33,365 nt of DNA from positions 1 to 33,365 of the IMG/VR virus record IMGVR_UViG_3300010885_009308; one strand, 5' to 3'. The notes beneath the pieces were generated by a model, which worked only from the letters and a program-made list of their open reading frames with translations, had not been told where the DNA came from and ran no database searches. This document shows positions 8,035 through 18,267 of the stretch, piece after piece. Every line of letters begins with the position of its first letter. Position 1 is the stretch's first letter. Made by a program: the position numbers and the translations under genes. Source of the stretch: a virus.

Positions 8035-11000
8035 ATGCCAACAACTTATAGCAATGTTATTGCAACTACGAGTCAAGTTAATATTGTAACCAGCAGAGAA
8101 AATATACCGTATAGTACCATAACTTTAGTGGCTGGTATTGACCATAAACAACAACTAGAAGTTGAAAGAATATTTCAATATGATCGTAACGGTTTAGAAT
8201 CTGGTGCATTAGAAATTAAAAGATTTCTTGAAGACCCATTAGTTAATGTTGAAGACAAACGAAATTTATTTATTATTCCAACTAGTTATATATCATATAA
8301 CGCTGGCTCTACACAACTTACAATTGCTGATTTGGGATCTACAACATATAATTATACAGCATCTGGTTATACAATTCCAGTACCAGCTATTTCTAATGGC
8401 AATAAAGTTACAATCAGAAGAAAAACAATCAGTAATACTCCACTTGTAACTTGGTCTGCTGGTACTAAACTTACTAGTAATCAACTTAACTTAATGACAA
8501 CTCAATTACTATATCTTCAACAAGAAGTTCTTGATAGAGTATATTACCAAGCTATTCTAAGCGGAGACTCTGTAACCGCTCTCAACTCCAATAGTGTAAG
8601 TGAAGAAAAACTAACAGCAAACTCAGTATCTACAGCTAAAATACAAAACCTAGCTGTTACAAACGATAAGATTGCACTTGGTGGAATTACATATGATCGT
8701 ATTAATACAACAGATAGTCCTTGGGCTGTTGACTTAGGAACAACTCAAGCAATTACTGGATATAAAACATTCTCTAGTTTAAGAATTAATAGTGATTTTG
8801 TTTTTAATCAAGGCTTACCAAGTCCAGCCGCTGGTGATCAATATATCCTAGCCTATAATGGTGATGGTGTTGGTGGTATAGCGTGGGCTTTAAATAATCC
8901 TTGGAATAACTTACCAGCTTATGTTTTAAGAACTGATACTAATCAAACTATTACTGGAAACAAAACATTTGGTAGTGCAACCACAACAGATATCCAAGGC
9001 ATTCTTAAAATCAGCGGTCAAACACCAACAACAGGTAAAGCACTAACTGCTATAGATGGTACAGGCGCAACTACATGGTCACCAGTTGTTACTGGTATTT
9101 ACACACCAGATGGACCAGTTAAAACTTTAAAGACTGGTGGAACGGTAGAAATATCACCAGCAAGTATAGGCGCATTAAGTCTTACTGGTGGTACAATTAC
9201 TGGTAATGTGTACTTTAATGCTAATGTAGATCTTGGTGATAGTATTGCAGATGATATTACCGTAAATGGAACATTTAAATACAGACCTGGGAATGTTGAC
9301 CCAGCTGCTGGTAAAATATTAATGACGAGTAGTGAAGGAACAATAGCACTTAACTCAATACCACCAATTGGTGTTATGGCTATTACTATGGGTGGAAATA
9401 CAGAAACTTCTAATACTGTTATTATCACCCCAGCAAAAATACAGGCATTAAGTTTAGTAGATACAGCAGTACAAACAATAGCTGGTCCTGTTACATTTAC
9501 TAATAGTTTAACTATTGGTGATAACGCAGCAGTAGATAACTTAACTGTAGGGGCTGTTCTAAAGTATACACCGACAGTAGCAACTGATGGAACACAAGCT
9601 GGTAGAGTATTAACCTCAGATTCTATTGGCAAGGCGCAGTGGTCACCAGTTCCTCCAACTGGAATTGTTAGCCTTACTCTTGGCAGCAGCGCAGCTAACT
9701 ATGGTCCAGATGTAACTATTACTTCAGCATCTATAGGAGCGGTTACACAAACCACAAATGAAACTATTACTGGTACTAAAACATTTACAAACGGTATAAG
9801 TATTGGATCTTCACTTTATTATACGGCTGGTACTTTAGCTAATGGTAAAGTATTAACTTCTAATGCTAGTGGATTAGCTTCTTGGCAACCTATTGGTAAT
9901 ATAGGTATCATGTCTATTAACATGGGAGGAACTGTTGAAACAACAGCAGATGTTACGATAACTCCAGCTAAAATACAAGCATTAAGTTTAGTAAGTACAG
10001 CTGATCAATCAGTAGCTGGACCAACTACATTTAGTGGTAATTTAAATATAGGTGCTTCTAGTAGTAATACTATAAATATATCTTCAACATTAAAGTATTT
10101 ACCATCGGTTAGTGGTAGTGGTCAAGCTGGTAAGGTATTAACTTCAGATTCTGTTGGAAATGTACAATGGGCTGCTGTCCCAGCAACTGGTATTGTTGCT
10201 TTAACTTTAGGAAGTAACGCAATTGATTACGGTCCAAATATAACTATTACTCCAGCATCTATAGGTGCATTAACTATTAGTACTGCTGAGAATATTACTG
10301 GTATTAAAACATTTACGAATGGTTTTATTAGTAGTGGTGGTTTTAAATATACAAATGGAAACTACGGTAGTGGAAAAGTATTAACCTCAGATTCTCTTGG
10401 TAATGCGTCTTGGTCTACACCGTCTGCTACTGGTATTACTACTATTACTATGGGAGGAACACCAGAAACTACATCTACTGTAGAAATTACAGCAGATAAA
10501 ATTAACGCAGTATCTATTGGAACTAATCAAACTATTACTGGAAATAAAACCTTTAGTGGTAATACCGTTATTGGAGATAATTATACAGATACTGTGGTAA
10601 TCAATGGGTCTTTAACCTATCTCCCAACAGGACAATCAGCACCAACTAGTGGAATGGTACTAATGGCTAATGGTTCAACAGGGTCTCTGTCGTGGCAGAA
10701 TCCAGACCTTACTAGTGTTGCTGTTACATCTTTCAACGGTGTAACAGGACCAATTAATGTTACCATACCAACAGAAGCTGGAGTAATTGCGGCAATACCA
10801 ACAGCTAGTAGTACAGTTAGGGGTCTTGTTCAAGTAGCTTCTGGTACTGGCGGGTTGCGTATGGTTGGTAATGTATTATCTATTGATCCAGCACAAGCAA
10901 GTACTTTACCAATGGCTTCAGCTTCAGTTCTTGGTGGTATCAAATTAGGATCTGGCTTAACTATTAATACAACAAGCGGTGTAGTTAGTGTTGATGGGTA

Positions 11001-14000
11001 TACTGCTGGGTCAACCTCTGTTAATTCATTTGCTGGGGCAAACGGCACAGCAAGAACAGGCGCAGTAACCGCAGCGGCTGGTGACTATACAGCCACACCA
11101 TCTCAAGGAACTTCAGTTACTAACGCAGTAGATACTATTACAGCACAGAATATTACAGCAATTAAAACATTTAATGCCAATCAAATTGTAACAGCTGACG
11201 CTAGTCCTGGAGTTGGTGGGTCTGGTAAATCAGGTATTCAATTAAATACCACGGGTCAGATTACCGCACAAAGAGCTGCTTCAGCTAGTTCTGTATTTGA
11301 GGGATATTCTCAAGGTGGTGTAAAAACATCTTATATTGATGGGTTTGGAAATTCTTTCTTTAGTGGAACTGTATCAGCAGACTTAGGCTTTGTTACTACA
11401 GGTGGAGTAACGCTGGGTGATACTACAACTGATAGTATTATTTTAAACGGAACAATTAGAATCCCACCAAACGCTGCTGTTGATCATGTACTAACATGTA
11501 CTGTTGGTACAGCTTCTAATGCTGTTGTTGTTGGTTCTATTAGTGGTACTACTCTTACTGTAACTAGTGTAACTAGTGGCACTCTTCTTGTTGGTATGAC
11601 AATTACAGGTACTGGTATTGCTGTTCTTACAAAAATAACAGCTGGAACTTCTAGTCCCTACACAGTTAATAAAAGTCAAACAGTTAGTAGCACAACTATT
11701 ACTGGTATTAGTGCAACATCGGGAACGGCTGAGTGGAAAGTACCAGCAAATGCACCTGTCTCTTCTGTTAATTCTTTAACAGGTGCTGTTAAAATAACAA
11801 CAGAAAACATATTTGATAGTGGAGGAACAACAGCTACTCCAGTTGTAACTAGGGGTGGTACTGAAACCATTACTGGTGCAAAGACATTTGATGCTGGTAC
11901 TACTACATTTAATAACAATGTAATTCTTGGTAGTAGCTATGCTGATATTGTTACAATAAACGCACTAACAAAAATACCACAAAGTGCTGCTGTTGATAGT
12001 ATATTAATGTGTTCAAATGTAGATGGAAGTGCTGGGTGGCAAGCTAAAACACTGGTTACTTCTGTTAATAGCACATCACCAACAAGTGGAAATGTAAATA
12101 TAACTCTTGGTAGTTTGGGTGGAGCATCTCTAACCGCTAACAATACATTTAGTGGAACACAAACAATTAATGCTGATGCTTCATTTACTGCTAATACAAC
12201 TATTGGTGATACTTCTGCTGATATTTGTTTAATACCATCTACTCTAAAGCTTACTGGAACAACACCAACAGTTGGTAAGTATCTAACATGCTCTAATGTA
12301 GATGGTACTGCTGGTTGGTCTACATTGCCTGTATTTGTTTCAACTATAAATGGATCTGGTCCAACAAGTGGAAACTTTGTAGTAAGTACTTCTACTCTTG
12401 GAGCAGTTGATTTAACTACAGCCCAAACTATAAACGGTAATAAAACTTTTGGTGGGACTTCTTCTTTTACCTCAGATGTTACAATAGGAGATGCTGGTAC
12501 AGATATCCTAACAGTTAATTCACAATTTAAATTATTAAACGCTGGTCATGCATCAGGTAAAATATTAACAAGTGATGCTAGTGGTGTTGGAACATGGACT
12601 ACTAAGACAATTGTATCCTCAGTAAACAATACTCCCCCAGATGGAAACGGTAATGTGGTTCTAGAATTAGCTAGTATTAGTGGTGCTTCTACAGTAGCAG
12701 CTAATACTTTTTCAGCGGCACAGACATTTAGTAGTACAGTAAATGTCACTGGAAACACAGTTTTAGGTGATGCTGCTTCTGATACTTTAACTATTGGTGC
12801 TACATTAAAATATACCGCAGCTGGGTATGCTCTTGGTAAATATCTAACAAGTTCTGCTGATGGAACAGCTGGTTGGACTAGCTTACCACTATTTGTAAAG
12901 ACTATAAATTCAACAACACCAAACGCTACTACTGGAAATTTTGTTATAGATACAAGTACTCTTGGTGCTGTAGATTTAACTACTGCACAAAACATAACTG
13001 GAACTAAAACATTTACTGCTGCTACTACAGGTCTTATAGTTACCCACGCTGCAATATTTAACGGTGATGTAACACTTGGAACTAATCAAACAAATACAAT
13101 TACTATAAATTCAATATTGAATGCGGGTGGTGGCTTGGGTCAGGCTGGAGCAAACAAAGTATTAACATCAGATGGTGCTGGTCAAATTCAATTACAAAAT
13201 CCACTTGTAAGCAGTGTTAGAGGATCAGCAGAAGCAACTGGTAAAATTGGTGATGTTGTTCTTTCAGCAGCTAATGTTGGTGCTGCAAGTATAGCAGAAC
13301 TAGCAACTACGAATGCTAATGTTACAACAGCACAGTCTACTGCAACAGCCGCAGCCTCAGCCGCAGCTACTGCACAGTCTACCGCTAATGGAAAACTAAG
13401 TACTGTTAGTACACAAACAACAACAGTTGATAGCATAGTTTATACAACACTTACTGGAAGTGGTACAGCTGGGTCTCCACTCGGTGTGCTTCGTGCGCCA
13501 CCATGCGGAACAGCTAGTGGTGACCTTACTGGTACATACCCATCTCCAACAGTTGGTACTAATAAAATAACATATGAAAAAATGCAACAAGTATCCTCTG
13601 CTGGTATGCTTCTTGGTGGACCAAGAACAGCTGCTGGTAATATTGTTGAGATTGGTATTGGTACTGGGCTTGCTTTTAATACAACTACTAATGTATTAGA
13701 TTGTACTATTGCAAGCGCAACAGTTTTATTATCAAACGGTGGGTCAACAACACCACAGCAGTGGACTGGTTATAATAGGTTTGTTAATGCAACAGTATTT
13801 GGCTCATCAATATCAGCAGGATCTATTACTGGTACTTCTATTGGTGTTACTAATGGTGGTATCACCACAACAGGCACTAGTGGAACTATTTCTTCATCGG
13901 CAGGAATAACTGCGGGTACTGGTCTTACTGTTGCTGCTGGTGGTATTGGTGTTACTGGTGGTATTACAGTTACTACTGGAGAAGTAGCAATTAATTCTAC

Positions 14001-14907
14001 AACTGCGTCTACTACAACAGCCACTGGTGCTTTAAGAGTATCTGGTGGTGTTGGTATTGCTGGTAATGCTAATATTGGTGGTAACGCTTCTATTACTGGT
14101 ACTACTTATAATGGTGGTGCTGCTACTTTTAATAGTACTGCTACTTTTAATAGTACTATATCTGTTGGTGGTAAAACAATAAGTGGACCTACAACAACTT
14201 ATGGGTCTATATCGGTAGGGGGTGCTAATAATGGTTATTCTGGCATACAGTTTCCTGAGACTGTTGGTGGTAGAACACTTATGGTTCGTGCTTCAGATGG
14301 GTTGTCTGGCGTTTTTGATACTACCAATAGTAAATGGGATTGGTATTTTACTACTGGTACTGGTACTGGTACTTTGGCAGATGGTTCTCTTGCTGGTGGA
14401 GCTTTGACACAAGGTACTGTCCCAGTTGGTAGAATTACTGGAGTGCTTCCAGTTGCTAATGGTGGTACTGGTAGTAGTACTGCTACTAGCGGTCCTCAGT
14501 TTGTAGTAATGACTAGTGTCACTATGCCCGCAACAACAGGAGGAACTACAACACAAAATATTACACTAATTCCTTCTGGTACAGTTATAACTTTAACATT
14601 AGTAACCAACAATGCTGGTTGGGCGGGTAATAATTCTTATGCACTATCTGGATATGTAAGTTCTGGTAAATTATATCTATATAACCCAAATGAACTTACT
14701 CCTTATTATTCGTATACAGGAACAAACAACACTATTTCAAAAACATATATAGGAACATCCGATGGCGCAAATTATTTATTTGGTGTAGGAAACAGTAATA
14801 ATCTTACTATTACTGGAAATCTTGCAAAATGGGGTATAGGGCAACAAACCGCTGTTGCTGGACAAATTAATTATGCAACAAATTATATGGGATATTGGAC
14901 TCCATAA
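8035..14907 (+). CDS. Giant modular tail fibre with T7-type N-terminus
   Basis: A 2290-residue fibre. Residues 1-165 resemble the T7 gp17 N-terminal anchor, ending in [15 protein letters not shown] and [10 protein letters not shown], where the family has a G-x-x-L-T-x-x-x-L-N motif. This part docks on the tail. The rest is a long series of units built from T-I-T-G-N/T-K-T-F, I-G-D, V-L-T-S-D and W segments. The first set also carries alternating signatures (separate repeat entry); later units use SSVN/STIN openings with G-N-V/F and LGAVDL. Near residue 1825 is [13 protein letters not shown], and near 2000 [20 protein letters not shown], both common fibre motifs. A small module is inserted at 1156-1229. 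The shape is probably a very long trimeric rod with a C-terminal receptor-binding tip. An AGGAA site precedes the start. Confidence 0.88.
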   Translation: MPTTYSNVIATTSQVNIVTSRENIPYSTITLVAGIDHKQQLEVERIFQYDRNGLESGALEIKRFLEDPLVNVEDKRNLFIIPTSYISYNAGSTQLTIADLGSTTYNYTASGYTIPVPAISNGNKVTIRRKTISNTPLVTWSAGTKLTSNQLNLMTTQLLYLQQEVLDRVYYQAILSGDSVTALNSNSVSEEKLTANSVSTAKIQNLAVTNDKIALGGITYDRINTTDSPWAVDLGTTQAITGYKTFSSLRINSDFVFNQGLPSPAAGDQYILAYNGDGVGGIAWALNNPWNNLPAYVLRTDTNQTITGNKTFGSATTTDIQGILKISGQTPTTGKALTAIDGTGATTWSPVVTGIYTPDGPVKTLKTGGTVEISPASIGALSLTGGTITGNVYFNANVDLGDSIADDITVNGTFKYRPGNVDPAAGKILMTSSEGTIALNSIPPIGVMAITMGGNTETSNTVIITPAKIQALSLVDTAVQTIAGPVTFTNSLTIGDNAAVDNLTVGAVLKYTPTVATDGTQAGRVLTSDSIGKAQWSPVPPTGIVSLTLGSSAANYGPDVTITSASIGAVTQTTNETITGTKTFTNGISIGSSLYYTAGTLANGKVLTSNASGLASWQPIGNIGIMSINMGGTVETTADVTITPAKIQALSLVSTADQSVAGPTTFSGNLNIGASSSNTINISSTLKYLPSVSGSGQAGKVLTSDSVGNVQWAAVPATGIVALTLGSNAIDYGPNITITPASIGALTISTAENITGIKTFTNGFISSGGFKYTNGNYGSGKVLTSDSLGNASWSTPSATGITTITMGGTPETTSTVEITADKINAVSIGTNQTITGNKTFSGNTVIGDNYTDTVVINGSLTYLPTGQSAPTSGMVLMANGSTGSLSWQNPDLTSVAVTSFNGVTGPINVTIPTEAGVIAAIPTASSTVRGLVQVASGTGGLRMVGNVLSIDPAQASTLPMASASVLGGIKLGSGLTINTTSGVVSVDGYTAGSTSVNSFAGANGTARTGAVTAAAGDYTATPSQGTSVTNAVDTITAQNITAIKTFNANQIVTADASPGVGGSGKSGIQLNTTGQITAQRAASASSVFEGYSQGGVKTSYIDGFGNSFFSGTVSADLGFVTTGGVTLGDTTTDSIILNGTIRIPPNAAVDHVLTCTVGTASNAVVVGSISGTTLTVTSVTSGTLLVGMTITGTGIAVLTKITAGTSSPYTVNKSQTVSSTTITGISATSGTAEWKVPANAPVSSVNSLTGAVKITTENIFDSGGTTATPVVTRGGTETITGAKTFDAGTTTFNNNVILGSSYADIVTINALTKIPQSAAVDSILMCSNVDGSAGWQAKTLVTSVNSTSPTSGNVNITLGSLGGASLTANNTFSGTQTINADASFTANTTIGDTSADICLIPSTLKLTGTTPTVGKYLTCSNVDGTAGWSTLPVFVSTINGSGPTSGNFVVSTSTLGAVDLTTAQTINGNKTFGGTSSFTSDVTIGDAGTDILTVNSQFKLLNAGHASGKILTSDASGVGTWTTKTIVSSVNNTPPDGNGNVVLELASISGASTVAANTFSAAQTFSSTVNVTGNTVLGDAASDTLTIGATLKYTAAGYALGKYLTSSADGTAGWTSLPLFVKTINSTTPNATTGNFVIDTSTLGAVDLTTAQNITGTKTFTAATTGLIVTHAAIFNGDVTLGTNQTNTITINSILNAGGGLGQAGANKVLTSDGAGQIQLQNPLVSSVRGSAEATGKIGDVVLSAANVGAASIAELATTNANVTTAQSTATAAASAAATAQSTANGKLSTVSTQTTTVDSIVYTTLTGSGTAGSPLGVLRAPPCGTASGDLTGTYPSPTVGTNKITYEKMQQVSSAGMLLGGPRTAAGNIVEIGIGTGLAFNTTTNVLDCTIASATVLLSNGGSTTPQQWTGYNRFVNATVFGSSISAGSITGTSIGVTNGGITTTGTSGTISSSAGITAGTGLTVAAGGIGVTGGITVTTGEVAINSTTASTTTATGALRVSGGVGIAGNANIGGNASITGTTYNGGAATFNSTATFNSTISVGGKTISGPTTTYGSISVGGANNGYSGIQFPETVGGRTLMVRASDGLSGVFDTTNSKWDWYFTTGTGTGTLADGSLAGGALTQGTVPVGRITGVLPVANGGTGSSTATSGPQFVVMTSVTMPATTGGTTTQNITLIPSGTVITLTLVTNNAGWAGNNSYALSGYVSSGKLYLYNPNELTPYYSYTGTNNTISKTYIGTSDGANYLFGVGNSNNLTITGNLAKWGIGQQTAVAGQINYATNYMGYWTP
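9181..10518 (+). repeat. Alternating A/B higher-order repeat in the fibre gene
   Basis: Type A units carry a MGG signature at 9388, 9922 and 10450 (spacing 534 and 528 bases). Type B units carry G-I-V-x-L-T-L-G-S at 9661 and 10189 (spacing 528). The order is A-B-A-B-A. A units share [10 protein letters not shown] and B units share ASIGA. The repeat is therefore a two-unit block of about 176-178 residues, as expected from duplication of a pair rather than of single units. Confidence 0.8.
11500..11721 (+). other. Inserted Ser/Thr-rich module inside a fibre repeat
   Basis: Residues 1156-1229 of the fibre interrupt a repeat unit that would otherwise read VLTC then GTAEW, as the other units do. 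The insert contains [28 protein letters not shown], then [16 protein letters not shown]. This matches a small module that recurs in many phage structural proteins ([11 protein letters not shown]-x-x-I-x-G-T-G, Y-T-V-x-x-S-Q-T-V). Confidence 0.65.
14121..14156 (+). repeat. Perfect 18-base tandem duplication in the fibre gene
   Basis: TGCTACTTTTAATAGTAC occurs twice back to back (14121-14138 and 14139-14156), encoding two copies of A-T-F-N-S-T. A shorter GGTACT triplication lies at 14356-14373. Both keep the reading frame. Confidence 0.85.
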
Positions 14908-14930
14908 TACTTTAAAAGAAAGAAAATCAA

Positions 14931-15206
14931 ATGCCACCACAAAGACAACAAATACTATTCTTAATTATTTCTAGTTTACAACTTGTTGCCTTAATCGGCG
15001 GCATTGCAGCTGGATTTGTTTACATGGGTAGACGAGATGCTATGATAGACTATAGCATGAGAGATCTTGAAACCCTTAAGGGTATCGTGCAAGATCTAAC
15101 CAAAGCACAGGTCGTCAGCGTAAGCAACGATTCGTTCTATTCAACAGCTCTTATAGAGATTAAATCTAGGTTAACCAAACTAGAAGATAAACAGGCTATG
15201 CGATGA
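14931..15206 (+). CDS. Small membrane protein, i-spanin/Rz-like or lysis-associated
   Basis: A 91-residue protein with one N-terminal hydrophobic span at about residues 8-31 (ILFLIISSLQLVALIGG) followed by GRRD and a charged helical C-terminal half with heptad-like leucines (LETLKGIVQDL, IKSRLTKLEDK). This N-in, coiled-coil-out plan is that of inner-membrane spanins (Rz), which link to an outer-membrane lipoprotein and disrupt the envelope at lysis. The next gene, joined by an ATGA overlap, has a lipoprotein-like N-terminus, which supports a spanin pair. No strong Shine-Dalgarno is present, only a purine run. A holin or a membrane anchor are the alternatives. Confidence 0.6.
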   Translation: MPPQRQQILFLIISSLQLVALIGGIAAGFVYMGRRDAMIDYSMRDLETLKGIVQDLTKAQVVSVSNDSFYSTALIEIKSRLTKLEDKQAMR

Positions 15207-15679
15207 AGTACCTATGGTTATTTCTGTTATTCGGATGTTCAGCCGTTAAGGAAATATCAACGAGTAACCATATCATACAAGAGAACGCAATGGCTATTAT
15301 CGACACAAGAGATATCTCTGTAGCCCACAAACATGCTGAGGCTATATTAGGTGAAACTAAGGATATCTCTGGTGCTGTTGGTGAGGTGGCAGACATAACT
15401 CCTTGGTGGGCTAATCTACTTAAGTACGGATTTATATCCATCAGTGGTATCGCTGTGGTGGTAATACTCTGGCAGACTGGCTTGGGTACTGTGATTAGGT
15501 TAGCCGTTGGTTGGTTACCTGTTCGTAAAGTTAACGAAGCTAAGCTTGCGGTCAGTGCTTTAAATGACAAAGACCCAGTAACAATGAGAGAATACATAGC
15601 AGCTAAGAGATCGTCAGATCCTATGTTTGATGCTGCGTGGAAGAAGGAGGTTGACAATGCCAGGAAGACGACCAATTGA
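15203..15679 (+). CDS. Lipoprotein-like protein with an internal membrane span, possible spanin
   Basis: A 158-residue protein. The N-terminus (MKYLWLFLLFGCS) looks like a lipoprotein signal: a basic residue, a hydrophobic stretch and a Cys at position 12 preceded by L-F-G. The Phe at -2 is unusual. A second hydrophobic segment spans about 74-98 (YGFISISGIAVVVILW). A basic/acidic tail of about 55 residues follows and would lie in the cytoplasm. A lipidated N-terminus plus a later inner-membrane span is the plan of unimolecular spanins such as T1 gp11, though there the span is C-terminal. It overlaps the genes on both sides. It may pair with the upstream membrane protein. The assignment is by architecture only. 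Confidence 0.55.
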   Translation: MKYLWLFLLFGCSAVKEISTSNHIIQENAMAIIDTRDISVAHKHAEAILGETKDISGAVGEVADITPWWANLLKYGFISISGIAVVVILWQTGLGTVIRLAVGWLPVRKVNEAKLAVSALNDKDPVTMREYIAAKRSSDPMFDAAWKKEVDNARKTTN

Positions 15680-16388
15680 TGTTAGTCAGTTCTCAGCAGA
15701 TAAATCAAATTTAAAATCTAGTTTATCACCAAAAAATAATAATAGCATTGCCCTTAAGACATTGGGTTTATCTCAGTTTTACGCAACAACATCATTACAA
15801 TTGTTAAATATTATTACAGACCCAAGTGGAACTGGTAACCTAGTATTCAACACAAATCCATTATTGACATCCCCACAAATTGGTACTAATAATTCTGTTA
15901 TATTAACATCAGATGTAGTAACTGGTTCAACAACAGCTAATCAAATCTTAATGCAATTTCCTATGTATGATATTGATAACCCAACTCCAGTCTATGGAAC
16001 AGCTGATATATTAATACAAGTTGATGTTGGTACATTGACAACATTAGCTAGTTATACACAGAACATAGTACAAAAAAGAGTTACTAAAATCTTAGCTTTA
16101 TTTGATAACGATACTAATAATTTAGACGATCCATCACCAGCTGTTGGTGGTCAAGATAGACAAGTATACCTTATAGAATATGCCACAGTAAACAGTTCTG
16201 GTTATAATTCAATAAGTAGTATTGGAACATTTGATATTATAAAAAATACTGGTAATTTAACTTTTGATCTTGTAGTTACTCCAGCCTCAAATAAATATAT
16301 GAAGTACAGGGTTATAGCTACTTGTGTAATATCAAGTGACTTTGATTTTAAATTTCCAGTAACAGAAACACCAGCGGAGTCAGCATGA
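15657..16388 (+). CDS. Fibre-associated structural protein
   Basis: A 243-residue protein. I place the start at ATG 15657 (MPGRRPIDVSQ) because a near-perfect AAGGAGG lies at 15644-15650. The longer frame from 15627 would start inside the previous gene without a site. Residues 55-75 contain DPSGTGNLVFNTNPLLTSP, a linker common in phage tail fibres where it precedes a P-x-I-G strand. The rest is beta-rich with several aromatic residues and ends acidic. It overlaps the lipoprotein gene by 23 bases and the next fibre gene by ATGA. It is probably a fibre connector or short tail-spike component; the exact role is unknown. Confidence 0.65.
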   Translation: MPGRRPIDVSQFSADKSNLKSSLSPKNNNSIALKTLGLSQFYATTSLQLLNIITDPSGTGNLVFNTNPLLTSPQIGTNNSVILTSDVVTGSTTANQILMQFPMYDIDNPTPVYGTADILIQVDVGTLTTLASYTQNIVQKRVTKILALFDNDTNNLDDPSPAVGGQDRQVYLIEYATVNSSGYNSISSIGTFDIIKNTGNLTFDLVVTPASNKYMKYRVIATCVISSDFDFKFPVTETPAESA

Positions 16389-18115
16389 CAATAAGAGCTT
16401 TCTATTCTAGGGGTGGCTTCTCAATCCAAGACCCACCAATTCAAGTTATCAATAATGTTGGCAACTATAACGGTGGAACAGGAACATTCAGTGGTGCTGT
16501 AACTGCCCCAAGCTTTATTGGATCTATTGCCGCTTCATCTATTACTGGAACAACACTAGCATCTAATGTTGTACTGTCATCCCTTACTAGTTTAGGTACA
16601 ATTACTAGCGGTGTGTGGAACGGTACAGTTATTGGAGATACCTATATATCCTCAGCTGCCACTTGGAACACAGCGTCTACAGATAGACTCAAGTGGGATG
16701 GTGGAGCCACAGGACTTGTTGCGGCTACTGGTCGCACAAGTCTTGGTCTTGTTATAGGTACGAATGTACAAGCCTACAGTGCTACCTTAACCACAGCTGC
16801 TGGTGGTACATACACAGGCAATGTTACTGGAAATGTAAGTGGCTCATCTGGATCATGTACTGGAAACGCAGCAACGGCTACAAATGTCCCATATACAGGT
16901 CTTACAGGAACGGTTCCAACTTGGAATCAAAGTACAACAGGTAACGCAGCAACAGTTACTAATGGTGCGTATACAAATATTGACAATAACTTCAGCGCAA
17001 CACAAACATTTCAAGCAGATGTAAGTTTGACAGGTAATATTGAAATTGGTATACCAGCAATTTTTGCGGTGAATAATACAAGTGGAGAAATAACAATAGG
17101 TAACAAAGGTGGTAGTTATGCGTCTTTTGTTAATGATGCAATCTTCAACGGAGCAAATTTTCAAAGAGACATTACTGTAAATACAATGACAGTTGGTTTA
17201 GGTAACGGATACAATAATGGAAACTCTGTTGCTATTGGTACTGGCGCACTTTTAGAGTGTACGGATGGAATTTATAATACTGCTATTGGTAGTGGTACAT
17301 TAGGTGTATTAACTGTTGGCGGCGAAAATTCAGCATTTGGCTTTGGCGCACTTGCCGCTTTAGTTGATGGATCTGAAAATATTGCAATTGGAAAAGCGGC
17401 ACTTGGATCGTTAGAAAGTGGAAGTACAAACACGGCTATTGGAAAATCAGCAATGTTTGATGCCGTAGATGCCGAAGGAAATGTTGCTATTGGGGGAAGC
17501 GTATTGCAAGCAAATGTTAGCGGTGTTTACAATGTTGCTATTGGGGAATCATGTTTAACTAGTGGCGAATGTACTGGCAATGTTGCCAATGGTCGTTCAG
17601 CACTACAGAATACTACTGGCAATTACAATGTTGCTTTGGGATATCAAGCTGGTAGGTACAGAGGAACATCGACATTAACATTGAATACAGCAACTGAAAG
17701 CATATTCATTGGAAACACTGCTAGGGCTTCGGCATCTGCAATGACTAGAGAAATAGTCATTGGATCAAATGCAGTTGGGCTAGGTTCTAATACTACTGTA
17801 ATTGGTGTTAGCACAACGCTGGGCAACCGCATCTTTGGAGTTGCTTCAACTGGACAAGTTGCGCCAACCGTTGCAAGCGCAACTACGATTGCGCCAACTA
17901 AGACAATCACATTCATCAGTGGAACTACAGCCATTGCCACAATCACGGCTCCATCTCTAATTGCATCTACTGGCGGTCAGATCACATTAATTCCAACTGG
18001 CATATTCACAACAACCACTGCTGGAAATATTGCATTGGCAAGTACTGCGGTTGTTAGCAAGGCTTTGATTATGACTTATGACGCAACCACAACTAAGTGG
18101 TATCCATCTTACTAA
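16385..18115 (+). CDS. Tail fibre with adhesin-type repeats and a conserved receptor-tip ending
   Basis: A 576-residue fibre protein. Residues 1-200 resemble fibre shaft segments (GTFSGAVTAPSFIGS, LTSLGTITSGVWNGTVI, YTGNVTGNVSGSSGSCTGNA). Residues 282-423 hold nine copies of a 16-17-residue repeat with x-A-I-G-x-x-A-L, as in YadA-type adhesin heads. The last 80 residues (including ISGTTAIATITAP, GGQITLIPTG, AGNIALAST, TTKWYPSY) match an ending I recognise from many phage fibres, probably the receptor-contacting tip. The gene is coupled by ATGA to its upstream neighbour. The repeat-to-end part uses visibly more GCG, GCC and GGC codons than the surrounding genes, which hints at separate origin. 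Confidence 0.82.
   Translation: MTIRAFYSRGGFSIQDPPIQVINNVGNYNGGTGTFSGAVTAPSFIGSIAASSITGTTLASNVVLSSLTSLGTITSGVWNGTVIGDTYISSAATWNTASTDRLKWDGGATGLVAATGRTSLGLVIGTNVQAYSATLTTAAGGTYTGNVTGNVSGSSGSCTGNAATATNVPYTGLTGTVPTWNQSTTGNAATVTNGAYTNIDNNFSATQTFQADVSLTGNIEIGIPAIFAVNNTSGEITIGNKGGSYASFVNDAIFNGANFQRDITVNTMTVGLGNGYNNGNSVAIGTGALLECTDGIYNTAIGSGTLGVLTVGGENSAFGFGALAALVDGSENIAIGKAALGSLESGSTNTAIGKSAMFDAVDAEGNVAIGGSVLQANVSGVYNVAIGESCLTSGECTGNVANGRSALQNTTGNYNVALGYQAGRYRGTSTLTLNTATESIFIGNTARASASAMTREIVIGSNAVGLGSNTTVIGVSTTLGNRIFGVASTGQVAPTVASATTIAPTKTITFISGTTAIATITAPSLIASTGGQITLIPTGIFTTTTAGNIALASTAVVSKALIMTYDATTTKWYPSY
17228..17653 (+). repeat. Nine 16-17-residue AIG repeats (YadA-head type)
   Basis: The repeat A-I-G-x-x-A/S-L occurs nine times. 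The first six full intervals are exactly 17 residues and the next two 16 residues. Variants include AFG, ANG and ALG. In known adhesin heads such repeats form a left-handed beta roll. The DNA copies are well diverged, so the repeat is old at the protein level. Confidence 0.85.
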
Positions 18116-18135
18116 AAATTAACAGGAGAACTAAC

Positions 18136-18264
18136 ATGATTACAATTGCAACTATTTCATCTTTCGTCGGTAGCGTATTCTTTGGCGCATTCCTCTTTGT
18201 GGCTGGCTATGTCCTTGGCAACCTGATCTCGGTTGATAAGGTCAAGAGCTGGCTCGGAAAGTAA
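18136..18264 (+). CDS. 42-residue single-span membrane peptide, holin candidate
   Basis: A 42-residue peptide with an AGGAG site at 18124-18128 and seven bases of spacing. Residues 3-31 form one hydrophobic span with small residues (SSFVGSVFFGAFLFVAGYV), and a short basic C-terminus follows (DKVKSWLGK). It sits directly before the small terminase, the same place as the T7 holin gene 17.5, which also encodes a one-span protein with a basic tail (67 residues). This one is shorter, so holin function is an inference from position and shape. Confidence 0.7.
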   Translation: MITIATISSFVGSVFFGAFLFVAGYVLGNLISVDKVKSWLGK

Positions 18265-18267
18265 TAC

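Noticed and set aside
9099-9632. A 177-codon minus-strand frame in the fibre gene
   Set aside because: It lies opposite a repetitive Thr/Gly/Val-rich region whose codons seldom give stops on the other strand. The product is a low-complexity Val/Pro/Ile string.
12546-12995. A 149-codon minus-strand frame in the fibre gene
   Set aside because: Same reason as the other antisense frames in the repeats; no start context and no domain.
15627-15656. Longer start for the 243-residue protein
   Set aside because: It has no ribosome site, while ATG 15657 follows AAGGAGG by six bases.
15196-15675. A 159-codon frame on the minus strand opposite the lipoprotein-like gene
   Set aside because: It mirrors a gene with clear upstream and downstream coupling, has no ribosome site or recognisable domain, and all other genes are on the plus strand.
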